Assembly (NCBI GenBank): GCA_038123735.1
Contig: JAYPAP010000003.1
Location: forward strand, 23,923-87,922
Source of the DNA: REDI01 sp038123735
Lineage (GTDB): Bacteria; Myxococcota_A; UBA796; GCA-2862545
Reading direction: 5' to 3'
Length of the DNA stretch: 64,000 nt
Shown in pieces: positions 25,280 through 34,080 of the stretch. The notes beneath the pieces are model-generated. The model searched no databases, was not told where the DNA came from, and saw only the letters and a program-made list of their open reading frames with translations. How positions within the stretch are numbered: the first letter of the stretch is position 1; each line of letters starts with the position of its first letter. The translations under genes and the position numbers were made by a program.

Positions 25280-26402
25280 GTGGCACGTTCCATTACCCGC
25301 GTCTCATTTCTTCAAGCGCTCTCCTTCGGCTCAGTAGGCGCTGTCTTCCCCTTTTTAGCGCTTGAGCTCAATCGCTCAGGCCTCGACACCTGGCAGCTCT
25401 TCTTCGCTCTCACTGCAGCACCGGTCCTCCGGCTCATCGGGGCACCGCTCTGGGGATGGCTCGCGGACCGTTCTGGCGGGATCCGGCGGTCGCTACTCAT
25501 CGCAGCCGGGGTAGCCACCCTCGGCGCCATACTGCTCACTGGGACCACGGACTGGGCGCTCGTGGGCGCTGCCGTGGTATTTGCGGTTGGGCGTTCAGGC
25601 GCCGGGCCGCTTGTGGAGGCGGTGAGTATTGCCGCAGTGGACCGGGATCCCGGCAGATATGGGGCGATCCGCCGATGGGGCTCCATCGGGTTCATGCTCA
25701 CGGTGGTGCTCTGTACGATCGGGAGAGACAGCTTGGACCTAAGCCCTCTCTGGGCAGGTGCCGTGCTCGCAATCGGGCTCTTTATCCTGATCAGCGCCTC
25801 TCCCCCCACGGCATCCGATCCCCCACCGCCACTTCGCGAGCGACCGCCACTCAACGACTGGGTCATCTGGGCGGTTCTCTCCGTAAGTGGGCTGCACTTC
25901 GCAGGGGTCGCCCTGTACGACTCCTTCTTCATGGTGCACCTCAGCAACCTAGGCTTCGGAACCGTCTGGTTCGGTCTCGCCGTATTTCTTGGTATCACCA
26001 CGGAGATCATTATCCTGACCATCGGTGGACGCCTGATTCAGGGGCTGGGCGCGCGCTGGTTGNNNNNNNNNNGAGCTGTGGCACCTGATCCCCATCCAGG
26101 CCACCCATGGCATCGGATTCGGGGCCTATTGGCTCGCGTCTATTGCATTGCTCAATGAGCGGATCCCAGAGCGCTTCAACGCGTCGACGCAGGGCCTTCT
26201 CGCCGCATCGGCGGGCGGCGTCGGCGCGTTGCTCGGAAATGCAATTGGGTCGCCCATCGTGAAGATGGGCGACTCCTCTTGGCTATTTTGGTCGGCCACG
26301 GCGTTATCGGTCGTGGCCACCCTCATCGCGTTGGCAGTCGCGATCTTCGCGACGCCCACGCCATCCGATCAGTTGCCGATCTCGGTAGAACGGAAGAAAT
26401 AA
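25280..26402 (+). CDS. MFS transporter (LacY/PPP-like), broken by assembly gap
   Basis: A major-facilitator transporter with about twelve helices. The first part runs in frame from GTG 25280 to the gap: LQALSFGSVGAVFPFL, the loop WGWLADRSGG with Asp/Arg between helices 2 and 3, and RRWGSIGF between 4 and 5. Ten N at 26063-26072 follow. After the gap the correct frame is shifted. It gives QATHGIGFGAYW, then ASTQGLLAASAGGVGALLGN, the MFS_1-like C-terminal helices. So this is one gene, not two; the N count is not to scale. The substrate is unknown. The last 34 nt overlap the end of ndk on the other strand. Confidence 0.8.
26063..26072. other. Assembly gap (10 N) inside the MFS gene
   Basis: The reading frames on both sides of the gap do not match through ten N, although the protein homology does continue, so the missing length is 10 plus or minus a non-multiple of three. 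Confidence 0.95.
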
Positions 26403-26791
26403 GCCAGCTCAATCGCAGCATTTTCCGGGCTGTCCGAGCCATGGACGCTGTTTTCGCCAATGCTGTTGGCGTACAGCGCACGAATGGTGCCCTCGGCAGC
26501 CTCAGCAGGGTTGGTTGCACCCATGATCTCCCGGTTGCGAAGAACGGCGTTCTCCCCACGAAGTGCCATCAAAACCACGGGGCTGCGGGTCATGAACTCG
26601 ACGAGCTCGCCAAAGAAAGGACGCTCGCTGTGCACAGCATAGAAGCCCTCAGCCTCAGCTTGGGAGAGATGTTGACGACGGATCGCCACGGGACGAAGCC
26701 CCTCTTCCTCGAAGCGGGCGATGATCTTCCCGACGAGATTACGCTCAACTGCGTCTGGCTTGATGATGGAAAAAGTAGTCTCGATGGCCAT
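26369..26791 (-). CDS. ndk: Nucleoside diphosphate kinase
   Basis: Balances NTP pools by phosphate transfer through a histidine. The 140-residue protein has the start TTFSIIKPDAVERN and the catalytic His in ENSVHGSDSPENA, both intact. The start ATG 26791 gives the family's N-terminus; longer readings upstream have no support. It is single-gene and converges on the MFS gene, overlapping its 3' end by 34 nt, which could give antisense pairing of the two mRNA ends. Confidence 0.95.
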   Translation of the reverse strand: MAIETTFSIIKPDAVERNLVGKIIARFEEEGLRPVAIRRQHLSQAEAEGFYAVHSERPFFGELVEFMTRSPVVLMALRGENAVLRNREIMGATNPAEAAEGTIRALYANSIGENSVHGSDSPENAAIELAYFFRSTEIGN

Positions 26792-26896
26792 GATGCCTCC
26801 TCTCAGTTCGTTCGGCCGCGCCCTAACGCACTGCGGAAGTTCGGCACGCGACCATCGTGCAACGACGTGCTCTACGCCACGCGCTAAGCTCCTGTC

Positions 26897-27727
26897 ATGG
26901 ACGAACACCTCCCGATGCAACAAGCCGCCCGCGCCTGGGTGGACCTGGTAGAAAAGGCACCTCTTCTCCCGGAAACTCAGCGCCTCGAGGCATTGCTGCT
27001 GCACCTGTCTCATCTCTACGCCGTGGCCCTGCGCCTTCCTTCGGCCCCCCCCACGCCGCCACCAGCCGAGCCGTCTCCGTGGCCGACTACCTGGGACGAC
27101 CTCCCCGATCTCGACGAGCAAGACCCACCCGTATCTCTTCTTCTTAAGGGTATTTGCTCCGATGTTTCTCGGGGTCTCAATTCGGATGATGCTCAAACGG
27201 CAGTCGCATGGTGGAGGCGCTCATTTGACGCTCGATGGGGCACCCTGTGCACTGCGACCTTGGGCCGGCTCCACGCCGCCGTGACCGACCATCGCCTCCG
27301 CGGCCACGCGGTCGTTCATCCGCTACCCACGCCTCCGCCATCGAGAGAGCCCGAAGTGGCCCGCCCTACCCGGGATGGCCCACTGCCAGAGCTTGCGCCT
27401 ACCCCACCCACGCGCCTAAAGACGGCTCGCGCGCGGCCTGAACCCGAACCACCAGGTGTACTGGGTATCCGCTTCCAACCCGGCGAACACGGGCTGCACA
27501 TCACGGCGATTCACCCGAGCGGTCCCGCGGCATCGAGACTTGAGCCCGGAGACATTCTGCTTCAAATCGATGGTCAGGACCTGGACGCCTTACCCGAGTC
27601 TTCAGCGGGCGCACTCCTGTCGGGAGTGATCGGTTCTCCCCGGACCGTGATCTTTTTGCGAGACGGCATTCAGTTAGAACAGGAGCTTATCCCTGTCAAT
27701 CCATCTGAGCTTCAGCGCGGCTCATGA
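26897..27727 (+). CDS. DUF5063 domain fused to a PDZ domain
   Basis: A 276-residue soluble protein. Residues 1-130 follow the DUF5063 pattern: LEALLLHLSHLYAVALRLP, a Trp-containing loop, then LLLKGICSDVSRGLN and AVAWWRRSFDARWGTL. Residues 130-190 are a Pro-rich linker. Residues 190-270 are a PDZ domain (LGIRFQPGEHGLHITAIHPSGPAASRLEPGDILLQIDG region), the peptide-binding module seen in proteases and scaffolds. No catalytic part exists, so an adaptor is likely. No strong ribosome site is seen before ATG 26897. The stop overlaps the sulfotransferase start by 4 nt, making this the first gene of a coupled three-gene cassette. Confidence 0.75.
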   Translation: MDEHLPMQQAARAWVDLVEKAPLLPETQRLEALLLHLSHLYAVALRLPSAPPTPPPAEPSPWPTTWDDLPDLDEQDPPVSLLLKGICSDVSRGLNSDDAQTAVAWWRRSFDARWGTLCTATLGRLHAAVTDHRLRGHAVVHPLPTPPPSREPEVARPTRDGPLPELAPTPPTRLKTARARPEPEPPGVLGIRFQPGEHGLHITAIHPSGPAASRLEPGDILLQIDGQDLDALPESSAGALLSGVIGSPRTVIFLRDGIQLEQELIPVNPSELQRGS

Positions 27728-28512
27728 TGCAGCGGCTTCTCGATCCACGCAATGGACCGACCTACGACACCCCTGGACCGAGCCGCGCCCTTCGGTGGCT
27801 GGCGATCGCGAGTACGCCACGCAGCGGGTCGACGCTTTTAGCGCGCATGCTCTCCGAGACGGGCGAGGTAGGACACCCAAAAGAGTACTTAAATCCAATC
27901 AATATCCGCGACTGGCAAGTGCGCTCCACCTCTGGCCCACAGCGCATGATTCATGAACTACGCCGCGGACCCATCGCACGCGTTTCTCCAGTCTTCACCT
28001 GGTCGGCAAACCAAAAAATCGCCTATCTCCACATGATCGCAGCCCATCGAAGCTCGCCAAACGGATGGACCACGCTCAAGATGCACGCGCATCACCATCG
28101 CTCCTTCTTCGGTCACACCGACTGGCGTCCGCCGTTCCGTTGGATCCGGATCCACCGCCAGGATCGCCTCGGTCAGGCGCTGTCGTGGTCGCGCGCTCGC
28201 CAAACCGGTTCCTGGGCTGCCCATACGCCGGCTCGTCTGCCCCCCATTTATCGCCGACGATCCATCGATCGCGCCCTCGAGCGCATCCAATCCGAAGAGG
28301 CATACTGGGACACCATCCTCGCTGACGAATCACCGCTAGTCGTTAGCTATGAGGAGCTCGTCGCCGATCCCACGAGAACCATCAATCGGCTCCTATCCTG
28401 GCTTGACCTCCCACCAAAGGCCAGTATCGACGTGCCGCTCAAGCTCCAGGCCGACGAGACCACCGACCGATGGCGTGCGCGCTACCTTGAGCATCGGAAG
28501 CCAACGCCATGA
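27724..28512 (+). CDS. Stf0-type sulfotransferase
   Basis: A 262-residue sulfotransferase, transferring sulfate from PAPS to a hydroxyl. The 5'-phosphosulfate loop TPRSGSTLLARML lies at residues 36-48, and the Stf0 segment RIHRQDRLGQALSWSRARQTGSW holds the 3'-phosphate site. The best known relative makes trehalose-2-sulfate in mycobacteria; here the acceptor is unknown. The start (ATG 27724 or 27727) and the stop both overlap neighbours by 4 nt, so it is made together with the DUF5063-PDZ protein and a HAD phosphatase. No PAPS-synthesis genes are in the window. Confidence 0.8.
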   Translation: MMQRLLDPRNGPTYDTPGPSRALRWLAIASTPRSGSTLLARMLSETGEVGHPKEYLNPINIRDWQVRSTSGPQRMIHELRRGPIARVSPVFTWSANQKIAYLHMIAAHRSSPNGWTTLKMHAHHHRSFFGHTDWRPPFRWIRIHRQDRLGQALSWSRARQTGSWAAHTPARLPPIYRRRSIDRALERIQSEEAYWDTILADESPLVVSYEELVADPTRTINRLLSWLDLPPKASIDVPLKLQADETTDRWRARYLEHRKPTP

Positions 28513-29138
28513 CTCCCTGCCCCCTTCTCCTCGATATGGACGGTGTCCTCGTTCACTCCGCGAGCGTCCATGCGCGCGCATGGGAGCGCCTATTTAGTAC
28601 CTGCAATGTTTCATTTCCGATGACCCGGTATTGGGCCGAGGCCAATGGTCGCTCCCGTGCTGACGTGATTCGAGCCGTTCTTGGCGACAGGGCGGATCAC
28701 GACGCCCTCATGAAACAAAAGGCAGCACTCGTGATGGACGTGCTCGACTCCGAAGGCTGCCCACAAGTCCCCGGCGCAGCCCAGTTCTTGGAACGCGCCA
28801 GAGCCTCCGGACACCCCATCGCCGTCGCTACAGCCTCGCGGATGCCGGGCCCATTCCTCCACGCTGCCGGACTGTCTCACCTGGTCGATGTCGTCTGTGA
28901 TCGCACGATGGTAGAACGCGGAAAACCCGCGCCTGACGTCTATTTATTGGCAGCGAAGCGACTAGATATCGACCCGAACACGGCCTGGGCCATCGAAGAC
29001 AGCCCTCCCGGAATACGCGCGGCGCAGGTAGCAGGCTGCAGAGTCATTGGCCTCACAACGAATCACCCAGCACCCGCGTTGGCCGCCGATGCCGTGGTGA
29101 ATCGCTTGGTTGATGCCTGGGAAATCCTCAGGGGCTAA
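28509..29138 (+). CDS. HAD phosphatase, beta-phosphoglucomutase-like
   Basis: A 209-residue HAD hydrolase with motif I LLLDMDGVLVHS, motif II VATAS, the Lys in GKPAPDVY and motif IV IEDSPPGIRAA. The alpha-helical C1 cap and the SPPGIRAA loop place it in the beta-phosphoglucomutase / sugar-phosphatase branch. Substrates could be a sugar phosphate or the 3'-phosphoadenosine phosphate released by the sulfotransferase, but that is a guess. Overlap of ATG and TGA by 4 nt links it to the sulfotransferase gene. Its stop overlaps the end of sucD on the other strand. Confidence 0.8.
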   Translation: MTPCPLLLDMDGVLVHSASVHARAWERLFSTCNVSFPMTRYWAEANGRSRADVIRAVLGDRADHDALMKQKAALVMDVLDSEGCPQVPGAAQFLERARASGHPIAVATASRMPGPFLHAAGLSHLVDVVCDRTMVERGKPAPDVYLLAAKRLDIDPNTAWAIEDSPPGIRAAQVAGCRVIGLTTNHPAPALAADAVVNRLVDAWEILRG

Positions 29139-30007
29139 CCGAGGACTTCCTTCATCTTCACGCCCATCTCGGCGGGGCTGCGAACGATGTGCACGCCTGC
29201 TTCAGAAAGCGCTTGGAACTTGGACTCGGCGGTACCCTGACCACCGCTGACGATCGCACCAGCATGACCCATGCGACGTCCCGGAGGCGCGGTTGCACCA
29301 GCGATAAAGCTGACTACCGGCTTGCTCATATTCTCTTTGATCCAAGCCGCGGCCTCTTCCTCGGCGGTACCGCCGATCTCTCCGATCATGATCACGGCAT
29401 CGGTCTCATCGTCGGCGTTGAACAGCTCAAGCACGTCGATAAACTTGGTTCCGATCACCGGGTCACCACCGATACCAACGGCGGTAGACTGGCCGTATCC
29501 AACCGCGGAAAGCTGTGCGACAGCCTCGTAGGTCAGCGTTCCGGAGCGAGACAGGACCCCAACACGACCTGGGGTATGGATGTGGCCGGGCATGATGCCG
29601 ATCTTGCACTGGTCCGGCGTGATGACACCCGGGCAGTTGGGACCGATGAGCCGGGACTTCTTGCCTTCCATGAAGCGCCAGACCTTCACCATGTCTGCAA
29701 CGGGAATGCCCTCGGTGATGCAGATGACCAGTGGAATCTCCGCGTCTACCGCTTCCATGATCGAGTCAGCCGCGAAGGGCGGTGGCACGAAAATGACCGA
29801 TGCATTGGCGCCAGTCTGCTCAACGGCCTCGGCAGCGCTGTCGTACACGGGGACCGAGCCTTCGAAGGTCTGCCCGCCCTTGCCAGGGACTGCCCCTGCC
29901 ACGATATTTGTTCCATAAGCCAGCATCTGGCCCGCATGGAAGGCGCCTGACTTACCGGTGATGCCCTGGACGAGCAATCGGGTATCGCTATTGACGAGAA
30001 TGCTCAT
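29135..30007 (-). CDS. sucD: Succinyl-CoA synthetase alpha subunit
   Basis: Alpha subunit of the TCA-cycle enzyme that makes succinate, CoA and ATP or GTP. The 290 residues include the CoA-binding start GITGKSGAFHAGQML, GPNCPGVI, and the phosphohistidine site MGHAGAIVSGGQGTAESK near residue 245. It directly follows sucC (1 nt apart) and is the last gene of the sucCD unit. Length and motifs are normal. Confidence 0.97.
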   Translation of the reverse strand: MSILVNSDTRLLVQGITGKSGAFHAGQMLAYGTNIVAGAVPGKGGQTFEGSVPVYDSAAEAVEQTGANASVIFVPPPFAADSIMEAVDAEIPLVICITEGIPVADMVKVWRFMEGKKSRLIGPNCPGVITPDQCKIGIMPGHIHTPGRVGVLSRSGTLTYEAVAQLSAVGYGQSTAVGIGGDPVIGTKFIDVLELFNADDETDAVIMIGEIGGTAEEEAAAWIKENMSKPVVSFIAGATAPPGRRMGHAGAIVSGGQGTAESKFQALSEAGVHIVRSPAEMGVKMKEVLG

Positions 30008-30008
30008 G

Positions 30009-31253
30009 TTAGGCCCCCTGTGCCGCGGCTACTGCCTTGGTGCCGGCCTCATCGAGGTCTTCGGCGGTGATGACGTTGAGGTCGGACGATTCGATGATCT
30101 GCCGGCCCAGCTCAGCATTGGTGCCCGACAGGCGAACCACCAGCGGAACTTTCAGCCCGACTTCCTTCACGGCGGCGAGAACGCCCTCGGCGATGATGTC
30201 GCACTTCATGATCCCGCCAAAGATATTGACGAGAATTGCCTTTACAGCAGGATCCTTGGTGATGATCTTGAAGGCGGCAACGACTTGCTCTTTCTTCGCC
30301 CCACCACCAACATCCAGGAAGTTCGCCGGCTTTCCGCCCTTATACTGAATGATGTCCATCGTGGACATCGCCAGCCCTGCTCCGTTGACGAGGCAGCCGA
30401 TATTTCCATCGAGATTGATGAACGACAAACCATACTCACCCGCCTCAAGCTCGGCCTCATCTTCTTCGCTCAAGTCCCGAAGCGCAGAGACGTCCTTCTG
30501 GCGGTACAGCGCATTGCCGTCGAAGCTCATCTTGGCATCGAGGGCCATGACGTTACCGTCACCCGTGACGATAAGTGGGTTCACCTCCAGCATATCGCAG
30601 TCCATCTCCACGTAGCACTTCACGAGCCGTTGGAAGAAGACTGCCGCTCGATTGACGGTTTTGCCCGACATACCGAGTTGCTTGGCGAGCTCTCGCCCTT
30701 GCCATGCGCCGAGTCCGATCGCGGGATCGACGTGGATGCGCTTGATGGCATCCGGATCCTCCTCAGCCACATCCTCAATCTCCGTACCACCAGCGGCAGA
30801 TGCCATCAGCATCACGCGATGATTGGAGCGGTCGAGCATGACAGAGAGGTAGAGTTCCTGCGCAATGTCAGCTCCGCCCTCAATGTAGAGGCGATTGACC
30901 TGCTTGCCCTCAGCACCCGTCTGTTTCGTTACCAGGGTTTTGCCAAGGATTGAGGCGGCAGAAGCGCGAACCTCCTCCACGCTGCGGCAGAGTTGGACGC
31001 CTCCCTTCCCATCGAGTGGATGCCCTTCGGCAGCGNNNNNNNNNNCTTCGATCTCCGCAGCCGAACAATCTTCGATGAAGCGACCTTTTCCTCGGCCACC
31101 GGCGTGAATCTGCGACTTGACAACCCAGATTGGCCCACCGAGTTCGTTCGCCGCAGCGACCGCCTCGTCTACAGACATCGCAGGTTGACCGGGGGGTACA
31201 GGCACCCCGAACTGGCGCAAAATGGACTTGGCCTGGTATTCGTGGATCTTCAT
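30009..31253 (-). CDS. sucC: Succinyl-CoA synthetase beta subunit (with gap)
   Basis: ATP-grasp beta subunit. ATG 31253, after GAGG, gives the classic N-terminus MKIHEYQAKSILRQFGVPVP. HAGGRGKGR, the nucleotide-binding IEINPL-type EVNPLIVTGDG, and LDGNIGCLVNGAGLAMSTMD are all present. Ten N (31036-31045) interrupt the segment after HAGGRGKGRFIED; the frames on both sides agree there, but the length of the missing part is not proven. The insertion before KGGVQLCRS is longer than in E. coli, as in alphaproteobacterial forms. sucD follows 1 nt later. Confidence 0.95.
   Translation of the reverse strand: MKIHEYQAKSILRQFGVPVPPGQPAMSVDEAVAAANELGGPIWVVKSQIHAGGRGKGRFIEDCSAAEIEXXXXAAEGHPLDGKGGVQLCRSVEEVRASAASILGKTLVTKQTGAEGKQVNRLYIEGGADIAQELYLSVMLDRSNHRVMLMASAAGGTEIEDVAEEDPDAIKRIHVDPAIGLGAWQGRELAKQLGMSGKTVNRAAVFFQRLVKCYVEMDCDMLEVNPLIVTGDGNVMALDAKMSFDGNALYRQKDVSALRDLSEEDEAELEAGEYGLSFINLDGNIGCLVNGAGLAMSTMDIIQYKGGKPANFLDVGGGAKKEQVVAAFKIITKDPAVKAILVNIFGGIMKCDIIAEGVLAAVKEVGLKVPLVVRLSGTNAELGRQIIESSDLNVITAEDLDEAGTKAVAAAQGA
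31036..31045. other. Assembly gap (10 N) inside sucC
   Basis: The gap falls in the loop following the GRGKG nucleotide-binding motif. Translation in the same frame continues on both sides. Confidence 0.95.
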
Positions 31254-31301
31254 CCGAACCTCACTGACAGCGGGAGTTCCCGCAGACACATGAACGACAC
31301 A

Positions 31302-31322
31302 AACGCCGCAACACACGGCGTT
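31302..31322 (-). promoter_or_regulatory. Hairpin in sucC leader
   Basis: AACGCCG and CGGCGTT form a perfect 7-bp stem with a 7-nt loop, 49 nt upstream of the sucC start, in the 143-nt stretch after sdhB. TTGACC at 31366-31371 on the minus strand could be a -35 element, but its -10 is weak. No T-run follows the stem, so it is probably a leader structure rather than the sdh terminator. Confidence 0.35.
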
Positions 31323-31396
31323 CTCATCGCCTTGCAGGAGGTACGGCGTACCAACCAGGGACCGTTAGGTCAACCTCGTTTGGTAAGCCATCGGAC

Positions 31397-32161
31397 TCAC
31401 TTTGCGGCGGCGTCCGAATCTGCACCCGTGACCTTGGCGAACACGAGGTCGCGGTTCATCCGAGCGATGGCCTTGAGCGGAATTCCCTTCGGACACACCG
31501 CAGCGCATTCGCCGTGGTTGGTGCATCCGCCGAAGCCAGACTCGTCCATGACCTGAACCATGCGAACCGTACGCGCCGCCCGCTCGACCTGCCCCTGAGG
31601 AAGGCCGTTCAAGTGCGACACCTTCGCTGCGGTGAACAAGCTGGCGCTCGCATTCGGACACGCGGCCACGCAGGCGCCACAGCCAATGCAGGCGGCGTAG
31701 TTGAAGGCTTCATCCGAAGTCGGCTTACCGATGGGAAGCGCATTCGCATCCGGAGCAGAGCCCGTGCGGACGCTGATGTAGCCGCCCGCCTGAATGACAT
31801 CATCAAAGGCTGAACGGTCGACGACGAGGTCCTTGAGGACAGGAAACGCTTCCGCTCGCCATGGCTCGACAACGATCATATCGCCATGTTGGAATTGCCG
31901 CATGTGCACCTGGCAAAGCGCGCTTCGGTCACCTGGACCATGGGCGCGACCGTTGACCATGGCCCCACATGAACCACAGATGCCCTCTCGGCAATCATGC
32001 TCAAACGCGATGGGCTCCTCGCCCTTCGCAGTGAGGTCTTCGTTGATGACATCGAGCACTTCCAGGAAGGACATGTCCTCGATGACTTCTGCCGGATACT
32101 CCTTGAATTCTCCGGAAGAATCTGACCCGCTTTGCCGCCAGACGCGAAGGGTGACTTTCAT
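31397..32161 (-). CDS. sdhB: Succinate dehydrogenase / fumarate reductase iron-sulfur subunit
   Basis: A 254-residue electron-transfer subunit. The plant-ferredoxin 2Fe-2S site is CREGICGSCGAMVNG followed by C in SALCQVH. The C-terminal part has CIGCGACVAACPNA and CTNHGECAAVCPKGI for the 4Fe-4S and 3Fe-4S clusters. It passes electrons from FAD in SdhA to the membrane cytochrome. The start overlaps the sdhA stop by 4 nt. The sequence type is that of the single-cytochrome-b (Bacteroides/epsilon-like) enzymes rather than the E. coli SdhABCD form. Confidence 0.95.
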   Translation of the reverse strand: MKVTLRVWRQSGSDSSGEFKEYPAEVIEDMSFLEVLDVINEDLTAKGEEPIAFEHDCREGICGSCGAMVNGRAHGPGDRSALCQVHMRQFQHGDMIVVEPWRAEAFPVLKDLVVDRSAFDDVIQAGGYISVRTGSAPDANALPIGKPTSDEAFNYAACIGCGACVAACPNASASLFTAAKVSHLNGLPQGQVERAARTVRMVQVMDESGFGGCTNHGECAAVCPKGIPLKAIARMNRDLVFAKVTGADSDAAAK

Positions 32162-34080
32162 TTGTAGCTCCGAGTGCTGGGGGGAACGTACTTAAACTCG
32201 AGTTGCTCTTGATGACGATTGGGCACATTTCCGTCGCCGGTGAACTCCCAAATCGCACCATGTTGGTAGTTTTCATCGTCGCGACGGGCTTCGCCATCCG
32301 CGTGTTGGTATTCCTCGCGGAAGTGTGCCCCGCATGACTCCTCACGCGTGAGGGCATCCCGGACCATGATCTCTGCAAAATCGATAAAGTCGGCTACGCG
32401 GCCGGCCTTTTCGAGAGCAAGGTTCAGGTTGCTATGCGAGCCCGGTACATTGACCTCGGTCCAGAACTCCTGCTTGAGCTCCGGTAAGACCCGAAGCGCT
32501 TCTTCAAGGCCCTCGCGGTTACGGCTCATTCCGCACTTGTCCCAGATCAGCTTTCCGACCTTCCGGTGCACGGAATCCGCCGACTTCTTCCCGTTGATCG
32601 ACAGGAGCTTATCGATCTTCGCCTTGACCTCATTCTCGACGTCATTGAACGCAGCATGAGTCGTATCGTCGTTACCAGGCTTGGCTTCTGCCAAGTAGTC
32701 CCCAATGGTGTATGGCAAGACGAAGTAGCCGTCGGCCAGGCCCTGCATCAGCGCCGAAGCACCGAGGCGGTTCGCACCGTGGTCGGAGAAGTTGGCTTCA
32801 CCAATAGCGAACAAGCCAGGAATCGTGGTTTGAAGGTTATAGTCAACCCACAGCCCGCCCATGGTGTAGTGGGACGCCGGATAGATGCGCATCGCGGTTT
32901 CGTACGGCGAATCGCCTGTGATCCGCTCATACATCTCAAACAGGTTGCCGTAGCGATCCTTCACGCCGTCCTTGCCCAGACGCTTCACCGCATCGCCGAA
33001 GTCCAGATAGACAGCGTTCGTATGCGCCAATGCTGAGTGCCCATCATCACACATCCGCTTCGCAGCCCGACTGGCCACGTCTCGCGGCACGAGGTTGCCG
33101 AAGGTCGGATAGATGCGCTCCAGATAGTAATCGCGCTCGCCCTCAGGGATATCTTTGGGGCTACGCCGATCACCAGCCTGCTTGGGAACCCAGACCCGTC
33201 CGTCGTTCCGCAACGACTCACTCATCAGCGTGAGCTTGGACTGGTGGTCACCCGCCACCGGGATGCAGGTGGGGTGAATCTGCGTAAAGCAGGGATTCGC
33301 GAATCCGGCGCCGCGCCGATATGCTCGATACGTGGCGGTAACATTGGATTTACGCGCGTTGGTGGAAAGGTAGAATACGTTTCCGTAGCCACCGGTCGCT
33401 AGCACCACGCAGTCGGCTGCATATCGCTCGATCTGTCCGGTCACGAGGTTCCGAACCATGATTCCCTTACAGTGACCGTCGACAAGCACCACGTCGAGAA
33501 GCTCGCGACGCGTGTGCATCTTGACCTTACCGCTGTGGATTTCCTTCGAGAGCGCTTGGTACGCGCCGAGAAGCAACTGCTGACCCGTCTGGCCTTGGGC
33601 GTAGAAGGTTCTCGAGACGAGTGCGCCACCGAATGAACGGTTGGCCAATAATCCGCCATAATCACGGGCAAACGGCACACCTTGGGCTACGCAATGGTCG
33701 ATGATATCGACGGAGACCTGCGCCAGTCGATACACGTTCTGCTCTCGCGCCCGGAAGTCGCCGCCCTTGACGGTGTCGTAGAACAGACGCCAGACCGAGT
33801 CCCCATCATTTTGATAGTTCTTCGCAGCGTTAATTCCGCCCTGTGCCGCAATAGAGTGGGCGCGACGGGGCGAATCGTGGAAGCTGAAAGCCATCACGTT
33901 GTAGCCGAGCTCAGCCAGCGTGGCACAGGCCGATGCCCCAGCCAGGCCGGTACCGACTACGATCACGTTGTATTTACGCTTATTCGCGGGGTTTACGACC
34001 TTGAGCGAATTCTGGCGATAGTCGTTCCAAGAGTTCTCGATGGGGCCGGTTGGGACACCAGACTCTAAGGTAAAACTCAT
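32158..34080 (-). CDS. sdhA: Succinate dehydrogenase / fumarate reductase flavoprotein
   Basis: A 640-residue flavoprotein of the TCA cycle and respiratory chain. FAD Rossmann motif VVGTGLAGASACATLAELGY near residue 41, the flavinylation region HSIAAQGGINAAKNYQNDGD, and the active-site HYTMGGLWVDYN with RLGASALMQGLADG are all seen. It oxidises succinate to fumarate (or the reverse), working with SdhB and SdhC. The gene overlaps both neighbours by 4 nt, so the sdhCAB order is strictly coupled. The form is the long, type-B-like SdhA found in Bacteroidota, epsilon- and deltaproteobacteria. Confidence 0.97.
   Translation of the reverse strand: MSFTLESGVPTGPIENSWNDYRQNSLKVVNPANKRKYNVIVVGTGLAGASACATLAELGYNVMAFSFHDSPRRAHSIAAQGGINAAKNYQNDGDSVWRLFYDTVKGGDFRAREQNVYRLAQVSVDIIDHCVAQGVPFARDYGGLLANRSFGGALVSRTFYAQGQTGQQLLLGAYQALSKEIHSGKVKMHTRRELLDVVLVDGHCKGIMVRNLVTGQIERYAADCVVLATGGYGNVFYLSTNARKSNVTATYRAYRRGAGFANPCFTQIHPTCIPVAGDHQSKLTLMSESLRNDGRVWVPKQAGDRRSPKDIPEGERDYYLERIYPTFGNLVPRDVASRAAKRMCDDGHSALAHTNAVYLDFGDAVKRLGKDGVKDRYGNLFEMYERITGDSPYETAMRIYPASHYTMGGLWVDYNLQTTIPGLFAIGEANFSDHGANRLGASALMQGLADGYFVLPYTIGDYLAEAKPGNDDTTHAAFNDVENEVKAKIDKLLSINGKKSADSVHRKVGKLIWDKCGMSRNREGLEEALRVLPELKQEFWTEVNVPGSHSNLNLALEKAGRVADFIDFAEIMVRDALTREESCGAHFREEYQHADGEARRDDENYQHGAIWEFTGDGNVPNRHQEQLEFKYVPPSTRSYK

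Noticed and set aside
26148..26402. Separate small membrane protein after the gap
   Set aside because: Its sequence is the C-terminal part of the MFS carrier in a shifted frame; the TTG start has no support.
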